Both the position numbers and the translations under genes were made by a program. The notes below the pieces were generated by a model. It did not search any database, was not told where the DNA came from, and was given only the letters and a program-made list of their open reading frames with translations. Below are positions 26,773 to 38,403 of a stretch of DNA of 64,000 nucleotides, in pieces (positions within the stretch are counted from its first letter, which is position 1; each line of letters starts with the position of its first letter). The stretch spans positions 19,936,028-20,000,027 of the forward strand of contig NC_085880.1 in NCBI RefSeq assembly GCF_034702125.1. Direction: 5' to 3'. The DNA is from Engraulis encrasicolus. Lineage: Eukaryota > Chordata > Actinopteri > Clupeiformes > Engraulidae.

Positions 26773-28099
26773 TCACACTGTATGTGTGTAGCCCTTAACA
26801 GCAAGCTATACGTATGTTTAGAAAATTATAAAATAGTAGAAAATAGTAAATTCATTCAACATATACATGTAAGCACTGTACATGTTTAGTAATAAGTTAT
26901 CACTACAGAACTCACTACAATGTGAGAAACAAATGGAACTGATTGCTTCCATGTACCTTCCACGTTTGAAACCTATCACTTTCAAATTATGGGGGATGTT
27001 GTAAGCAGGTTTGATGCAACTGAAAAACAAAATGTTCCTGAATTTATGGCAGATGTGACTGTCAGTCACCCCATGCTCATGAAGTTCAACATGATAGAGA
27101 AGGAAATCAATCCAATCCAATCGCTAAACCAAAAAAGAAAAAAAAATGAAGAAAAAAGAAAGAGAGAAACAAGAACATGTTCACATGCGGACAAGGTTGA
27201 ACATAGACCTTGTGGTGGGCTTGCTTTCCTTCTAATGTCTTCATGGTCAGGGTGCCAGTTTATTATTTCAGAGTTTCTAGAGTCATAATAATTTTCACAG
27301 GTGGGAAATGCAACAGATGCCTTGGTAAAAGAATACTCATGTCTAGAGTAGAGTAGAGGTAATGTATTGATGATCATGGAGGCACTTGAGGTGTCAAGTA
27401 GGATAAATAAATAATGCACATAATACACATTGCACAAAGTAAACACATTGCACACACCTGCATACATAAATACACCAGAAAGATCCAAAATCTAAAGCAT
27501 ATACAAACATTACCGGGAAAAAATGAAAAAGAAAAGTAGCAGTAGCCATTATGTATGAATGAATGACAACGTGTGCAGTACAGCGTTACCCAGAATTTAT
27601 CTTGTGACAACTTCAGAATTTTTTTCAAATGTATTGTATTTACAATCACATTTTTATTACGGGAATGGAAACCTTTTCCGATTTCTTCTTCACCCTGGCA
27701 CACAGAGTTGGGCATACACATGTATGTTATACTGAACGAATCACAGTTGATAAAAGTCATCAGCTTCGCATTAAAATACTATTTTGAAGAAACTTCTTGT
27801 TATTCTAACATCCCTCACCAGTGCCATTACCTAGTAAGGTGTTCATAAACATGACCTAATTCACTTAACACATTCTCCTCGTGATGAAGAAAATATTTCA
27901 GCCCACCTGACTCTCCTTATGAATTTCAGTTACACACAAACTCAGTTACACACAATTCCAGTGTCTTATTGTAAAGCCATTTGCTCGGCAGAAAATGATT
28001 TTGAGTTAGGCACAATTTCAGTGTCCTACAACAACTTTCAATGTTGTGTTTGCGTTAGCACATACAGTACACATCAGTCTGTTTACAAAGTTTGTGTCT
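26773..28099. other. Intergenic sequence, no gene seen
   Basis: AT-rich, with a polypurine patch near 27130-27170 and short decayed duplications such as CAATT(T/C)CAGTGTC at 27953 and 28014. No recognisable exon or mobile element. Confidence 0.4.
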
Positions 28100-28930
28100 A
28101 ATCGTGTGTGCTCAAGGTCCTCTTTGCTGTCATGGATGGGTTTTGCTTGCTAAACGCTGGATCATGACAAGAGCCGCTAATGACGGCAGATAAGTCAAAG
28201 GGATTGCTGATAACAAGTGCCATTAAAGAGACAAAAATCTCTTTGTGTGTGTGTCACCCAGCCGCGCCAGAGAGTCATTAGGGGCCCATTTGCAAGGCTA
28301 AACACAGAGATGTTTGAAATGAAAACAACAGTCTGTATGCCCACTGTATGGTACAAAACAACACATCCTCCACAATGAAACACTTTCATTGTGTCTGTTG
28401 ATGCACGCAAGGCATCAAATGAGACATGAGACATCAAATGATGCTTGGTGCAGTGATAACAACGCTCGAGTGCTGTTGAGAGTAAAGATTACATGGCTAC
28501 TTTTGGTACTCTTGTGGACTTTTACTGTATAGGGGCAAGTGTAACTACAAACAACAGCAATAATCTTCACGCAAAGGCGCCAGACTTTTGCGTGGCAGCA
28601 AAAAATGAAGGCTTAATAATAACAACCGGGCCGCCCGTCCCCAGTGTGCTCAACGACTTGAGAAATAATTGGGGTAACGACAGGGGCGGACAGCTCAGCG
28701 TGACCTCAGCCAAGGGGCGGGCGCAGAGGTTAAGCAAACAGCCACAGTACGTGACAGTAATCCCGCCATCTCGCCAACGTGATCACACACTCCAACCCAG
28801 CAGGCCTGCCTTCATCTGCGCTTAAAGGGGAACCCAGAGCAGGTGAGGCGATTGAACTCAAACAAAGCTGTTGTTCTAACTTAGCAAGGGGCAAATCGCA
28901 AGTTGCTCGTCATTGACCGCCGTAAAAGGG
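28100..28930. promoter_or_regulatory. Candidate regulatory island
   Basis: Unique sequence of balanced composition with GCTAATGACGG, TGACCTCA, GGGGCGG-like boxes and TAATTGGGG. It stands out from the AT-rich, repeat-laden surroundings. The reading frame at 28493-28825 has no known domain. Conservation cannot be tested here, so it is only a candidate. Confidence 0.25.
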
Positions 28931-29735
28931 CACTGACTACATCCGATGGAAAAGGTCACGTCTGGTTTAAAACCAGTTTAAAATGTTTTTTTCCCACTTG
29001 GTTTAAACTGCATGTGCATCAAAGCGAGAGAGTAAAATAACTAAAAAAAACCAACTTTATACCTGTGTGTGAGTGGCTGTATTAAAAATCGCAAAACGTC
29101 ACATTGGGTGCACTACCATATATTAAAGCCACCCGAAAAACATACAGAACACAAACATAAATTTGAATGCACCAGAGTAAGGCAGTAAATGTTATGACTG
29201 CAATTCTAATTTTAAATATAAGCAAAATGATAAAAAAAATGTATACTGTAGGCCTATATAAGAAAAAAAATGTTGGTAATTTTTTTTCACAAAGCATTGC
29301 ATGTTGCCCTTTATGCCCTCTTTTGTCACTTCACAATACATACAAGCATCTGCCAGATGTAATGGAATTCAATAATATAATTGCTTTCTGAAAGTCGTCT
29401 TTAAGTCACCAAAACCAAGCTTTATAGAAAAGTATATCAAATTGGTGAAGTCATCAAAGAAAAGTATAATTCCATTACCAAACGTGGTCTTATAGGAAAA
29501 GTAGGCATTCATATCGTATGACTTAATTTATTTAATATTATATGCAGAAACACATTCTCTCCCCAACATGTGCACACACCACAATTCTTTCATTCGTGCA
29601 GAATTGACAAGGCTGTTCCTCCCCAAACTGACCTTACCCAACCTCACTTGTAAAGTGTGTGTGTGAATGTGACCCCTGGTGTCAAAGGGGGAACGCCCGA
29701 GAGGACAGAGAGCCCCCTGGGGTGTCACCATACAG
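28931..29735. other. AT-rich intergenic sequence, no gene seen
   Basis: No domain-bearing ORF and no clear repeat. TAGGCCTA occurs near 29250. Confidence 0.35.
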
Positions 29736-30214
29736 CTGTGGCTACCAAACTGGGGGTCGAGACCCCTAGGGGGTTGCAGACAAACAGGACATTGCATAAA
29801 AATGGGTTAAAAAATACACAAGTTAACAGCTACCGTAACCGCAAACTTAATTCCATAATTTGGTTAGTAAAAGCATTCATGTGTATGGTTAATAGATGCG
29901 TTTGCTGTCCTCCTGTGGATTTCTAGCAATATTAGCAGACAAACTATTAATGCGAAATCTAAGCATTTTTTGTCCATTAATATTGCTAGAATTTTCATTG
30001 ATAGTTTGTCTGTTAATATTGCTAGAAATCCATTGCTAGGCTAAGACAATGGTTGGTGGGGGATGGGGAAGGGGTTGCGAAATTATTCTTAAGTCCAAAA
30101 TGGAGTCCCCACTGAAATTTGAATTTAATTTTTTTGTGAAGCACATTGAATTGCACCTGTGTATGAAATGTGCTATACAAATAAACTTGCCTTGAAAAAG
30201 TTTGGGAACCACTG
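29736..30214. mobile_element. hAT-like element with internal palindrome
   Basis: A 479-bp element beginning CTGTGGCTACCAAAC and ending GTTTGGGAACCACTG. The flanks CCATACAG (29728-29735) and CCACACAG (30215-30222) match at seven of eight positions. It contains a 36-base inverted repeat (29917-29952 with 29996-30031) and a CTATACAAATAAACTTG stretch. No transposase is encoded. Confidence 0.8.
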
Positions 30215-30469
30215 CCACACAGGGCCAGAGGAAGAGGAAGAGCCCCATTGGGAAGCACTCAAGCATGCGTGTCAGCCTCCCCGACCTGGGGACACATCAC
30301 AGGAACCCATCAAGAGAGAACTCATCAAGAGAGACCTCCACTCTATGCTATAGAATCTACGGTACTCAGTGAAGCCCTCAATGAATAGCAGCGACCCCCC
30401 ACCCCATCCCACCCCACCACCAAACACTGACACATCATTATCAGAGACTTTAAAAAAATGGTGGTGGTG

Positions 30470-30631
30470 GGGTTATACCTTTATTTTGACAGGACAATCT
30501 GAGATGGTGACAGGAAGTGAGTAGGAGAGAGAGATTGGGGGAGGAGTGGGAAATGACCTCGGGCCGGAATCAAACCAAGGTCCCCAGCTTAGCAGCACAG
30601 TGCCCTGCCGTTTGAGACATGGCCAGGTCCC
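30470..30631 (-). mobile_element. tRNA-derived SINE, family A
   Basis: On the minus strand: a head with GGTTTGATTCCGGCC (B-box region), a CT-rich body, ACTTCCTGTCACCATCTC, TTGTCCTGTC and an AAAATAAAGGTATAACC tail. Nearly the same sequence occurs at 34003 on the plus strand. Confidence 0.85.
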
Positions 30632-30889
30632 ATTATCAGACACTTTAATTCATTGGTGGATAGTGTGGTAATCGACAGGGCCCTTGACAGCAAGCATATC
30701 CTTCAGTAGTTTTGCAGGGTTTTCAGGGCCTAGTTTATGTTCCAGGGCTTACCAGGGGGTATGATAACACAGATCAAGATGTGGTACTCAACAAAGAGAA
30801 ACATGTCAATTTCTCTTTCGAGAGAATCTACTAGACTAATGTTTGAACTGGCCTTGCCCCATGTCAGACTCCTGACATGATGTTTAGTT

Positions 30890-31000
<111 letters not shown>

Positions 31001-31089
31001 CTCGTTGTTTACTCTATGCAACTACAGTTGTTGTTCTGTATATCTCCTGTGTACTTTGTATTTGCTTGTGATTTTGGTTTGATTATGTC

Positions 31090-31156
31090 CTCTTTTGAAA
31101 GTCGCTTTGGTTATAAAGCGTCTGCCAAATGCAATGTAATGTAATGTAATGTAATG
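31090..31156 (+). mobile_element. Retroposon 3' tail with (AATGT)n
   Basis: GTCGCTTTGG-TATAAAGCGTCTGCCAAATGC followed by tandem AATGT. This is a typical 3' end of a fish LINE/SINE group, whose tail pentamer repeats at the insertion junction. The 5' part is not recognisable. Confidence 0.65.
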
Positions 31157-31624
31157 TCAATTTAATTTATGTAAAAGGTAAAGACAAGACCAGTATACTT
31201 ATACTTTATCTAGGATGTCATGCAATGTTCCCCCTCCTTTTTATATCTACACAGCCAGTGGGTTTTTTGGTTGCCATTTTGCAGTGATGCAACTGAGGTA
31301 GAGAATGAGATTGAGTCTGTTGAATAGTTTGGGTAACACCTTATAAACATGTCGGCTTAGAAAGACTTAGTAATCAATGAACTAATGATGAACAAAACAT
31401 TAACAAATGTTTTTATTATTAGCTACATTTTCTTCATACTTTCTACAAATAATATGTTCACGATTTCACAAATATTATTATTATTATCTTAGTATTATTA
31501 GTCATTTACAAACAATTTGTAAATGTTTGAAAAGTATAAAATATTAACATAACATTAAAGTCATGTACAAACATTTGCTAATGCTTTCTTCATCATTTGT
31601 TCATTATTTACTAAGAGTGATTAA

Positions 31625-31984
31625 AGGTACACTGTGCAAGATTTGTAGTTGTTTATTTCCAGAATTCATGCTACCCATTCACTAATGTTACCTTTTGCAT
31701 GAATACTTACCACCACCATCAAATTCTAAATATTCATTATGACTGGAAAAATTGCACTTTTCATACATGAAAAGGGGGATCTTCTCCATGGTCCGCCATT
31801 TTGAATTTTCAGAAATAGCCATTTTTAGCTGCAAAAATGACTGTACTTGGGCCATACTAGGAAAATATTAGTTTATTACTTAGTAAACTTTCAAGAAAAG
31901 ATCAAATTTGGCAATAGGCAGCCCAGTTTCAATGAGCAGCATAGTTGCAGTACCTTTTTTGACCATTTCCTGCACAGTGTCCCT
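31625..31984 (-). mobile_element. TTAA-flanked MITE (piggyBac-like), complete copy
   Basis: A 360-bp element starting AGGTACACTGTGCA and ending GCACAGTGTCCCT, flanked by TTAA on both sides (31621-31624 and 31985-31988). A TTAA target duplication is the hallmark of piggyBac-type integration. It is inverted relative to the copies at 43052 and 57919. It has no ORF. Confidence 0.8.
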
Positions 31985-32211
31985 TTAATGCTTTCTAAGC
32001 AGACATTATTATAAAGTGTTTCCATAGTTTGTCCTGTCCTGTCTAGTGTCCAAAATGTCTTTGTTAACATCTGGGTAAATGTGAAATAAACGTGTTAGAC
32101 TTTGTTCCTTCTTAAAGTCATGTCATGCCAAACTAGTTGACTAGAATTTATTTCCTCATGGGGACAATAACGTTTCTAACTAACTTCTTACTAACTACGG
32201 TTCTGGTTACA

Positions 32212-32408
32212 AGTATGTGGATATAATTCAGATTTTTCCTTTTATCCGTTTATGTGTAAACGCAACATGTGGATAAACATAAAAACTCCATCGTGACAGG
32301 TGTGTTTTTGCCCCCTAAATGGCACATTTTTAAAAAGGCACATTCAAAACTCTGTTTACGTGTAGGTGAGAGGCCAAAACCCATGTGTCTTCAAAAATAT
32401 CCATAAAC
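32212..32408. repeat. Dispersed repeat, copy 2 (partner at 4921)
   Basis: Shares ordered blocks with 4921-5118 (GGTTACA, ATGTGGATAT, CAGGTGTGTTTT, CCCCTAAATGG, AAAACTCTGTTTA, TTCAAAAATATCC). No clear terminal repeats; the class is unknown. Confidence 0.65.
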
Positions 32409-32471
32409 AGCATCTGTAAACAGCATCTGAGATTTTGGCACAGCACTCAAGATACACGTGTTAACAGTAGC

Positions 32472-32617
32472 GTGAGAAGTCCGCACACTTAGAATCCTTT
32501 TTTTGTATTTTATTTTTTCATGGCAGGATAACGTTTTGACATGCTGAGGTCGAAACGTTATCCTGTCATGAAAAAATAAAATACAAAAAAAGGATTCTAA
32601 GTGTGCGGACTTCTCAC
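32472..32617. mobile_element. Near-perfect 69-bp palindrome (foldback MITE-like)
   Basis: Arms 32472-32540 and 32549-32617 are complementary at 67 of 69 positions around an 8-base spacer (ATGCTGAG). The two mismatches, 32523/32566 and 32537/32552, would both be G-U pairs in RNA. The outer end reads GTGAGAAGTCCGCACACTTA. No clear target duplication flanks it. Such arms could form a cruciform or, if transcribed, a long hairpin. Confidence 0.9.
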
Positions 32618-33267
32618 TCTGAAAACTACAGTTGGCCTTTCACTGGGACAGTGCTTACAGGAACAGTTACAGGACTGAGCTCAGAAGCTACATTGTGAAA
32701 CATGCTGGCAAACACGATCCTGAGTTGAGGTACGTCAACGCATAAGCAAATCCTTCCATCACGTCAGTGAAAAAAAGCACATATTACACATGCTCGCTGG
32801 CGTCACGTATAACACATGATCGCAGGTCGCCACAGTTGTTCGGTTATGTTTTTTTTTAATGATGTACACTGTGTACTAAAGCTGGAGCGAATGAGGCTGC
32901 TGCATGTGCACATACAGTACGCACAGCATTTATTTATTTTATTTACATCTGTGTTGAGGATTTACATTACAGCATCAGCACAAGAGTCACCCATGGTTAA
33001 GTGGACAGATACGCTGGCAGACGGGCAGGCAGGCGGGCAGCCATGATTAAAAACTGGGGCAATGGGAGCCGCCCCTGGTCTGGTGGGTAGCCTCTTAGTG
33101 CAGATGGGGTCGCCAGAAGGCCTATTTATTATTGGCTGAAAATATTCAAATACATCATAACAACATTGCTATGACATCACAGAGAGCCTTAAGTAACAGA
33201 TTAAGACATTACCATTACCATTACAATTTTGGTGACAGTAAGGTTATAACATACAGTAGACTCTGCG

Positions 33268-33477
33268 CAAAGTGTTAAGGAGATGAGCTTTAGATCACAG
33301 GGTTACAGGTTCGAACTCCTCCTTTCCACTCCCTCTCTCACTCCATGGTTGAGACGACCATGAGCAGGGCACCCAACCCCACACTGCTCCAGGGACCATA
33401 ACCAATACCCGGTATTTAAAAATAACTTTAAGTCCGTCGCTTGGTCTAACAGAGCCAGCTAAGTAATGTGGTGGAAT
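33268..33477 (+). mobile_element. tRNA-derived SINE, family B
   Basis: A tRNA-like head with AAGGAGATGAGCTTTAGATC, then the B box GGTTCGAACTCC; a body with AGCAGGGCACCCAACCCCAC and ATAACCAATACCCGG; then a decayed GTCGCTTGG-type tail. It has internal RNA polymerase III promoter boxes by type. No intact tRNA gene is implied. Confidence 0.8.
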
Positions 33478-34002
33478 GCAGTGTAAAAAAAAACTGTAGC
33501 TCCGTGGACATATATGAATGTGTCTGCACAGAGAAACACAGCCTTTGGTAAATGGACACACAGCCCTGTGTAGTCTGCCAACAGACAGCATTACGAGCAG
33601 GCTCAAGTACAAGCACAGCGGCATATGCTCCTGTAGCATAAAGACTTACATATCAGGGGTCACAGAGGAATCAGACTTATGATAAACCTGCCCATGGTAT
33701 TTTCAAACACACAACAGGGTGGCTGTTACTCATTGAAAGAGGTGTCACTGGGGATTATGGACAGTATCACTTTTGCGCTTTTTTTTTCTTCCATATATCA
33801 GCTTCCCAACCAAAGGACTGGGTATGTAGTTTATGGGCCTGTCATTGTCAAATGACTGTAGTAAAAAGGGCAACATAGCGCAAAAAAAAATATGTTACGA
33901 CTTTTCATACCCAATACTACTCATAGCATATCATGAGTGACATGCATTTAACATTTTATAAAGTTATTAAGAAAATAAATCATGGTCAAGAATACACACA
34001 GC

Positions 34003-34153
34003 TGCCACAGCGGTTGGGGCACTGAGCGTTATGCCGGGGACCTGACCTGGGTTTGATTCCGGCCCGAGGTCTTTTCCAGATGATTCTCGCCAACTCAATT
34101 CACTTCCTGTCACCATCTCATGATGTCCTATAAAACAAAGGCACACAAAATAA
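34003..34153 (+). mobile_element. tRNA-derived SINE, family A
   Basis: A head with CAGCGGTTGGGGCACTGAGC, the B box GGGTTTGATTCC, GGCCCGAGGTC, then ACTTCCTGTCACCATCTCA and an AAACAAAGGCACACAAAATAAA tail. Same family as 9306, 10190 and 30470. Confidence 0.85.
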
Positions 34154-34299
34154 ATACTGGTAAATTATATATAAATACATAAATAAAAGAATGCGCACAT
34201 CGTTAGGGAGAGTGCTATTGGTATTCTAGAGGCCATGAGAGTCTATATATAGTAGTTATAATAAGACTGAGGTGTTCGTCTTCAGTATGCTGCTGATCT

Positions 34300-34426
34300 G
34301 GGGTGCATTTCTGGAAAGCGTAGTTGCTAACTATGTTAGCTTCTTTGTTGGTTGCAATGCAATTTCCCATTGGCAACAACCGAAGTTGCTAACTGCTAAC
34401 AACTACGCTTTTCAGAAATGCAACCC
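34300..34426. mobile_element. Short MITE with imperfect long TIRs
   Basis: A 127-bp element with termini GGGGTGCATTTCTGGAAAGC and, reversed, GGGTTGCATTTCTGAAAAGC, continuing as GTAGTTG-TA on both arms. No clear target duplication was seen, so the superfamily is left open. Confidence 0.75.
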
Positions 34427-34624
34427 TGTGTTGGTCGGCAGATGCGTGTGTTGAAAAATTAGGGTAAACAATTTAAGCAACTGAAGCCGAAACCCAGCCG
34501 TTCTCCATCACACACGCACAAATAAATATAGATACAGCGTACACAAACATACCCACACCCAAACACACCCATCCTAACTCTCTCCGTCACATACAGACAC
34601 AGATACAGATACAGACACAGACAG

Positions 34625-34626
<2 letters not shown>

Positions 34627-34710
<84 letters not shown>
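34627..34710. repeat. (CA)n microsatellite
   Basis: About 42 CA units, preceded by ACAGATACAGACACAG degenerate repeats from about 34590. Confidence 0.95.
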
Positions 34711-34712
<2 letters not shown>

Positions 34713-34917
34713 CTCACATCCTTCACCAGGCAAAGTGGCAGCAATTTCCCTGGTGTAATTTCTCTGTGGCATCTCTTTCGTCAGACGGAGGGGGAAAAAC
34801 CTGCTGCCATTTATCAATGCTGCCCGCAGACCATCACGAGCCCACAGGAGGGCCGACTGTGGTTTATCCCGGAGCGGAGCGGAGGCCCTTTTAGACAAAT
34901 TATGGAGGCGCACTATC
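34711..34917. promoter_or_regulatory. Candidate regulatory island between microsatellites
   Basis: A 200-base unique, GC-balanced segment between CA and CT arrays, with CAATTTCCCTGGTGTAATTT, TTTATCAATGCTGCC and a GGAGCGGAGCGGAGG run. No coding potential and no repeat similarity within the window. It is proposed only because it is distinct from its surroundings. Confidence 0.25.
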
Positions 34918-35089
<172 letters not shown>

Positions 35090-35462
35090 TCCCCATCCGG
35101 CAACCCAGCCTGTATGCATGTACCCCCTGCAACCCAGCTGCTTGCCCACATATGCAAATGCATAATCAGTCCATAACAGTGGTCTCTCCCCCCCATTCTA
35201 TTTTTTGGCTAGTGATGGTCCACTTGTGACACAAGCTAACATCCCTTTTTTTAAAAGAAAAAAACCCAAACCATTTCCGCTCTCAGGGTGGAAAGCCTGA
35301 TATTCTAGTCCCATCAGCTTGTGTCTCATACGCTATCTCAAATTCCTCTCTGGGTCTCTCACGCTCGCTCCATCCCTCTTTTCTGCTCTGTCTCGCTCTC
35401 TCTATGTCTGTGCAACTGGGCTGTGAATCTACTCTCTCTTCTGTACCGCACAGCTCTGCCAT

Positions 35463-35646
35463 TAGGGGTGTAAATCACAGCCTCCATAACGATACAATTC
35501 TATAATGATTTCTTAAGGCAGCGATTTGATTATTTTATACTTGAGAATGCCCCACGATACGATTACTCTACTCTACTCTACGATATGATTCAATTAGGCC
35601 TTTGGATGGATGCATCGATACAAAATGATTATTGTTTACACCCCTA
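35463..35646. mobile_element. hAT MITE with perfect TIR and target duplication
   Basis: A 184-bp element starting TAGGGGTGTAAA and ending with its exact complement TTTACACCCCTA. TCTGCCAT flanks it identically on both sides (35455-35462 and 35647-35654). The perfect 8-bp duplication indicates a relatively recent insertion. The interior has repeated GATACGATT/GATATGATT words and a CTACT run. Confidence 0.95.
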
Positions 35647-35791
35647 TCTGCCATGTGACTCATTCTTACATCTTCATATCTAACATGGCATTTGGAAATC
35701 ATTGTGACTTTGACCCATCTATCGCCTGTGTGTGCTCTATGACTGTGTGCATGCTCACTCGTGCTCCACAACGCCCTGTGACAGGTTAGGG

Positions 35792-36118
35792 CAGCGGTTC
35801 CCAAACTTTTTTCCTTGCGTAGCATCCTCTACCTTTCAATGTGGTTCTCGCACCCCCTAAGCAAATGTTTTGGTGTGCTGATGGCCACTCAGATAAGTCT
35901 TCACTGCACAAATCATTGCACATTATGCAGAGTCATTTGGGGAATCATCATTTCCAATAGACCTGATGTTTCTTCAAGCATACAATTCACCATACAATTA
36001 AAAACGACTTAATTGATAAAAACACACATAGCCGTCATTGCTCAATTCAGCTCATGCACCCCCTTGCGGCAGGCCACGCACTCCCGGGGGTGCACGCACC
36101 CCAGTTTGGGAAACTTTG
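35792..36118. mobile_element. hAT MITE with perfect 8-bp target duplication
   Basis: A 327-bp element starting CAGCGGTTCCCAAAC and ending GTTTGGGAAACTTTG. GGTTAGGG flanks both sides (35784-35791 and 36119-36126). Its CAGNGGTTCCCAAAC terminus is shared with 29736-30214. Confidence 0.9.
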
Positions 36119-36520
36119 GGTTAGGGTTAGGGGTGGTTTTGGCCTGATCACAATTTCGCCATTTCCCTCACTTGTTACGCTGTTGTTGGCAAATGTAAAG
36201 CAGCAGAAATGTTGCTTTAGTGAAAGGTTAGGGGTGATTTTGGTGAGGGCACAGCTGAGCATCTTCACGTTTAGCAACAGAAATTTGCTGCGTTCAACAG
36301 AAATTTGTTGCGACGGCTCAAGCCTGGTCATGTGACAAAAGTGTTTTTCTGCAGCGTTGTAGGGCATGACTTACCATGTAAAGTCGTTGCACCACAACAC
36401 GAATGCACTAGCGTGAAATACAAACGCCTTCGCATGATGCCAGTCTGTCTTATTAGGCTACCCAGCAACCCATTGACAATACCAAGCTGACAGGCACACA
36501 ACCAACACTGATATTATGTC

Positions 36521-36614
36521 AAGCGATCTTGGGTGTTTTGAAAGGCGCCATATAAAGCGAAAGTGTTATTATTATTACTATTATTATTATTATCATTATT
36601 ATTATCATTATTGT
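36521..36614 (+). mobile_element. LINE/SINE 3' tail with (ATT)n
   Basis: AGCGATCTTGGGTGTTTTGA, AAGGCGCCATATAAAGC, then an (ATT)n tract. This GGCGCC-ATATAAA-(ATT)n layout is a common fish retroposon 3' end. The upstream body is not recognisable. Confidence 0.6.
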
Positions 36615-36701
36615 ATATCATGCCTACAGTATATTGCTTACTTATCTTAACTTCCACTTCTATAATGCCTGTCTGTGCATCTGTGGGCTGTTCCAAACTA
36701 C

Positions 36702-36871
36702 GGGTATGTCTCAAAACCTAGTCCGCACACTTCCAAGTGTGCTCAGCCTAATTAGTCACGCCCAGTGATTGGATACTCCATAGAGTTCACCAAAGAGTAT
36801 CCAATCACTGTGCGTGACTAATTAGGCTGAGCACACTTGGAAGTGTGCGCACTAGGTTTTGAGAAATACCC
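36702..36871. mobile_element. 77-bp-arm palindromic MITE
   Basis: Arms 36702-36778 and 36795-36871 pair with few mismatches around a 16-base spacer. The outer end is GGGTATGTCTCAAAACC against GGGTATTTCTCAAAACC. ACTA occurs directly outside both ends within one base and may be a target duplication. The arms carry a smaller palindrome, GCACACTTCCAAGTGTGC. Confidence 0.85.
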
Positions 36872-37339
36872 ACTATCTCACTGAACAGCAAGGTGATGAT
36901 AAAGGCCTCTACTTGAAAGCTCCACTCGCCTTTGCCACAGTTGGCACCTGGCATTTGATCTCATCAAAGCAGAAGCACCTCTATGGGATCAGGAGAGATA
37001 ACCAAGCACCCCTGAGCATCCCTCAAAACAGAAAGCACAGGTAGAGCCATATCTATTTCTCTCTCCCTCACACAGAGACAGTGAGAGAGAGAGAGCGAGA
37101 GACAGAGCGAGAGAGAAAAAAATCATGTCCATTTCCACACGAAAATAAAACTCTGATACAAAAACAAACCTGGAGCAAGACTCAACCATCCCCCCTCCCC
37201 CAGCTCCTCACACCCCACACCCCGCTCCCCTCCTCCACACACACCTGACAGGAGCAAATGAGGTCAATCCGCCGGCTGCCGTTTCCCACATCCCTGCTGG
37301 ACAAAGAGAATGCTGCTCCCTACTGGAGGAAAGGCTGGA

Positions 37340-37385
37340 CACACACACACACACACACACACACAGGCACACACACACACACTCA

Positions 37386-37483
<98 letters not shown>

Positions 37484-37495
37484 CACACACACACT

Positions 37496-37536
<41 letters not shown>
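37340..37536. repeat. Compound (CA)n / (CACG)n microsatellite
   Basis: CA blocks interrupted by about twelve CACG tetramers (37384-37432), with a shared AGGCACACACACA-CTCACGCA edge on both sides of the central CA block, showing an internal duplication. Confidence 0.95.
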
Positions 37537-37537
<1 letters not shown>

Positions 37538-37559
37538 AGCAACAGCGCAGATTCCTGCT

Positions 37560-38138
37560 GACACAAAGAGGTCAGTTTAGGCCATCCAGCCACTTTTACT
37601 AAGCAGAACATCTTCTAATACTTTATAGGCCTATTTCCAACTACTGCATAACACATTTACAAAAATATCAATGAATTATAAAGAGTCTTCACGAAACAAT
37701 GAGATAAAAGGACAAATTAAGAGCTTGGTACGCATATTCATTTTGGGAAATTGTTTTTGTATTGGGTGCTCCATTGCAATGCATTTTGTATAGGTTTAAA
37801 AAATATTTGAATGGCAAGAATTCACATATAGATGATAGGACTTCTCAACATTTCCAATAATAAAATGCAAAAGTCAAAAAATGGTGGATAAGTCGTTTTG
37901 CAATGAAACTCTTCAAATGTAGAAACTGTGTTTCTGTGTATGATACGTCCGTGTATGAATGTGTTTTTCTATGTCTTGTAAGATACTGTTTGGATTTGAA
38001 TATGCAAAAATGTAGACTTTTAAGGCATCAGAAAAAGACCTCATTGGACTAGTGCTCTTAGGAGGACAATTTCAGTTTGTCAGTTTTCCTCATCATACCC
38101 ATGACCACCCGTTTCTGCCTGAAATGGAGCGCCACACA
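37560..38138. other. AT-rich intergenic sequence, no gene
   Basis: No domain-bearing ORF and no repeat with visible ends. Confidence 0.35.
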
Positions 38139-38379
38139 CAGGGCTGGCCTGGGACTCAAAAATGGCCTGGGCATTTGGCCCCGAACACACACAGGCCATT
38201 TTACTAGTCTTGACTGTCTGAATCTACTGTCTATATTGACGATGGACCAATGGGCCTCCCCCCTCTAAATTGTGGGCCAATCCCCAGGAAAACAACCACA
38301 ACATCAACAGTATCGGCCCCTGGGGACTGCAAGCCCACCGGGAAAAAGCCCTGTATGCCAGATTACCAGTCCAGCCCTG
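38139..38379. mobile_element. hAT MITE with perfect 8-bp target duplication
   Basis: A 241-bp element starting CAGGGCTGGCCTGG and ending CCAGTCCAGCCCTG. GCCACACA flanks both sides (38131-38138 and 38380-38387), the right copy leading into a short CA run. No ORF. Confidence 0.9.
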
Positions 38380-38403
38380 GCCACACACACACACACACAC
38401 ACA

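Noticed and set aside
36119..36132. GGTTAGGGTTAGGGG as an interstitial telomere repeat
   Set aside because: Only about two units, and the first is the target duplication of the adjacent hAT element.
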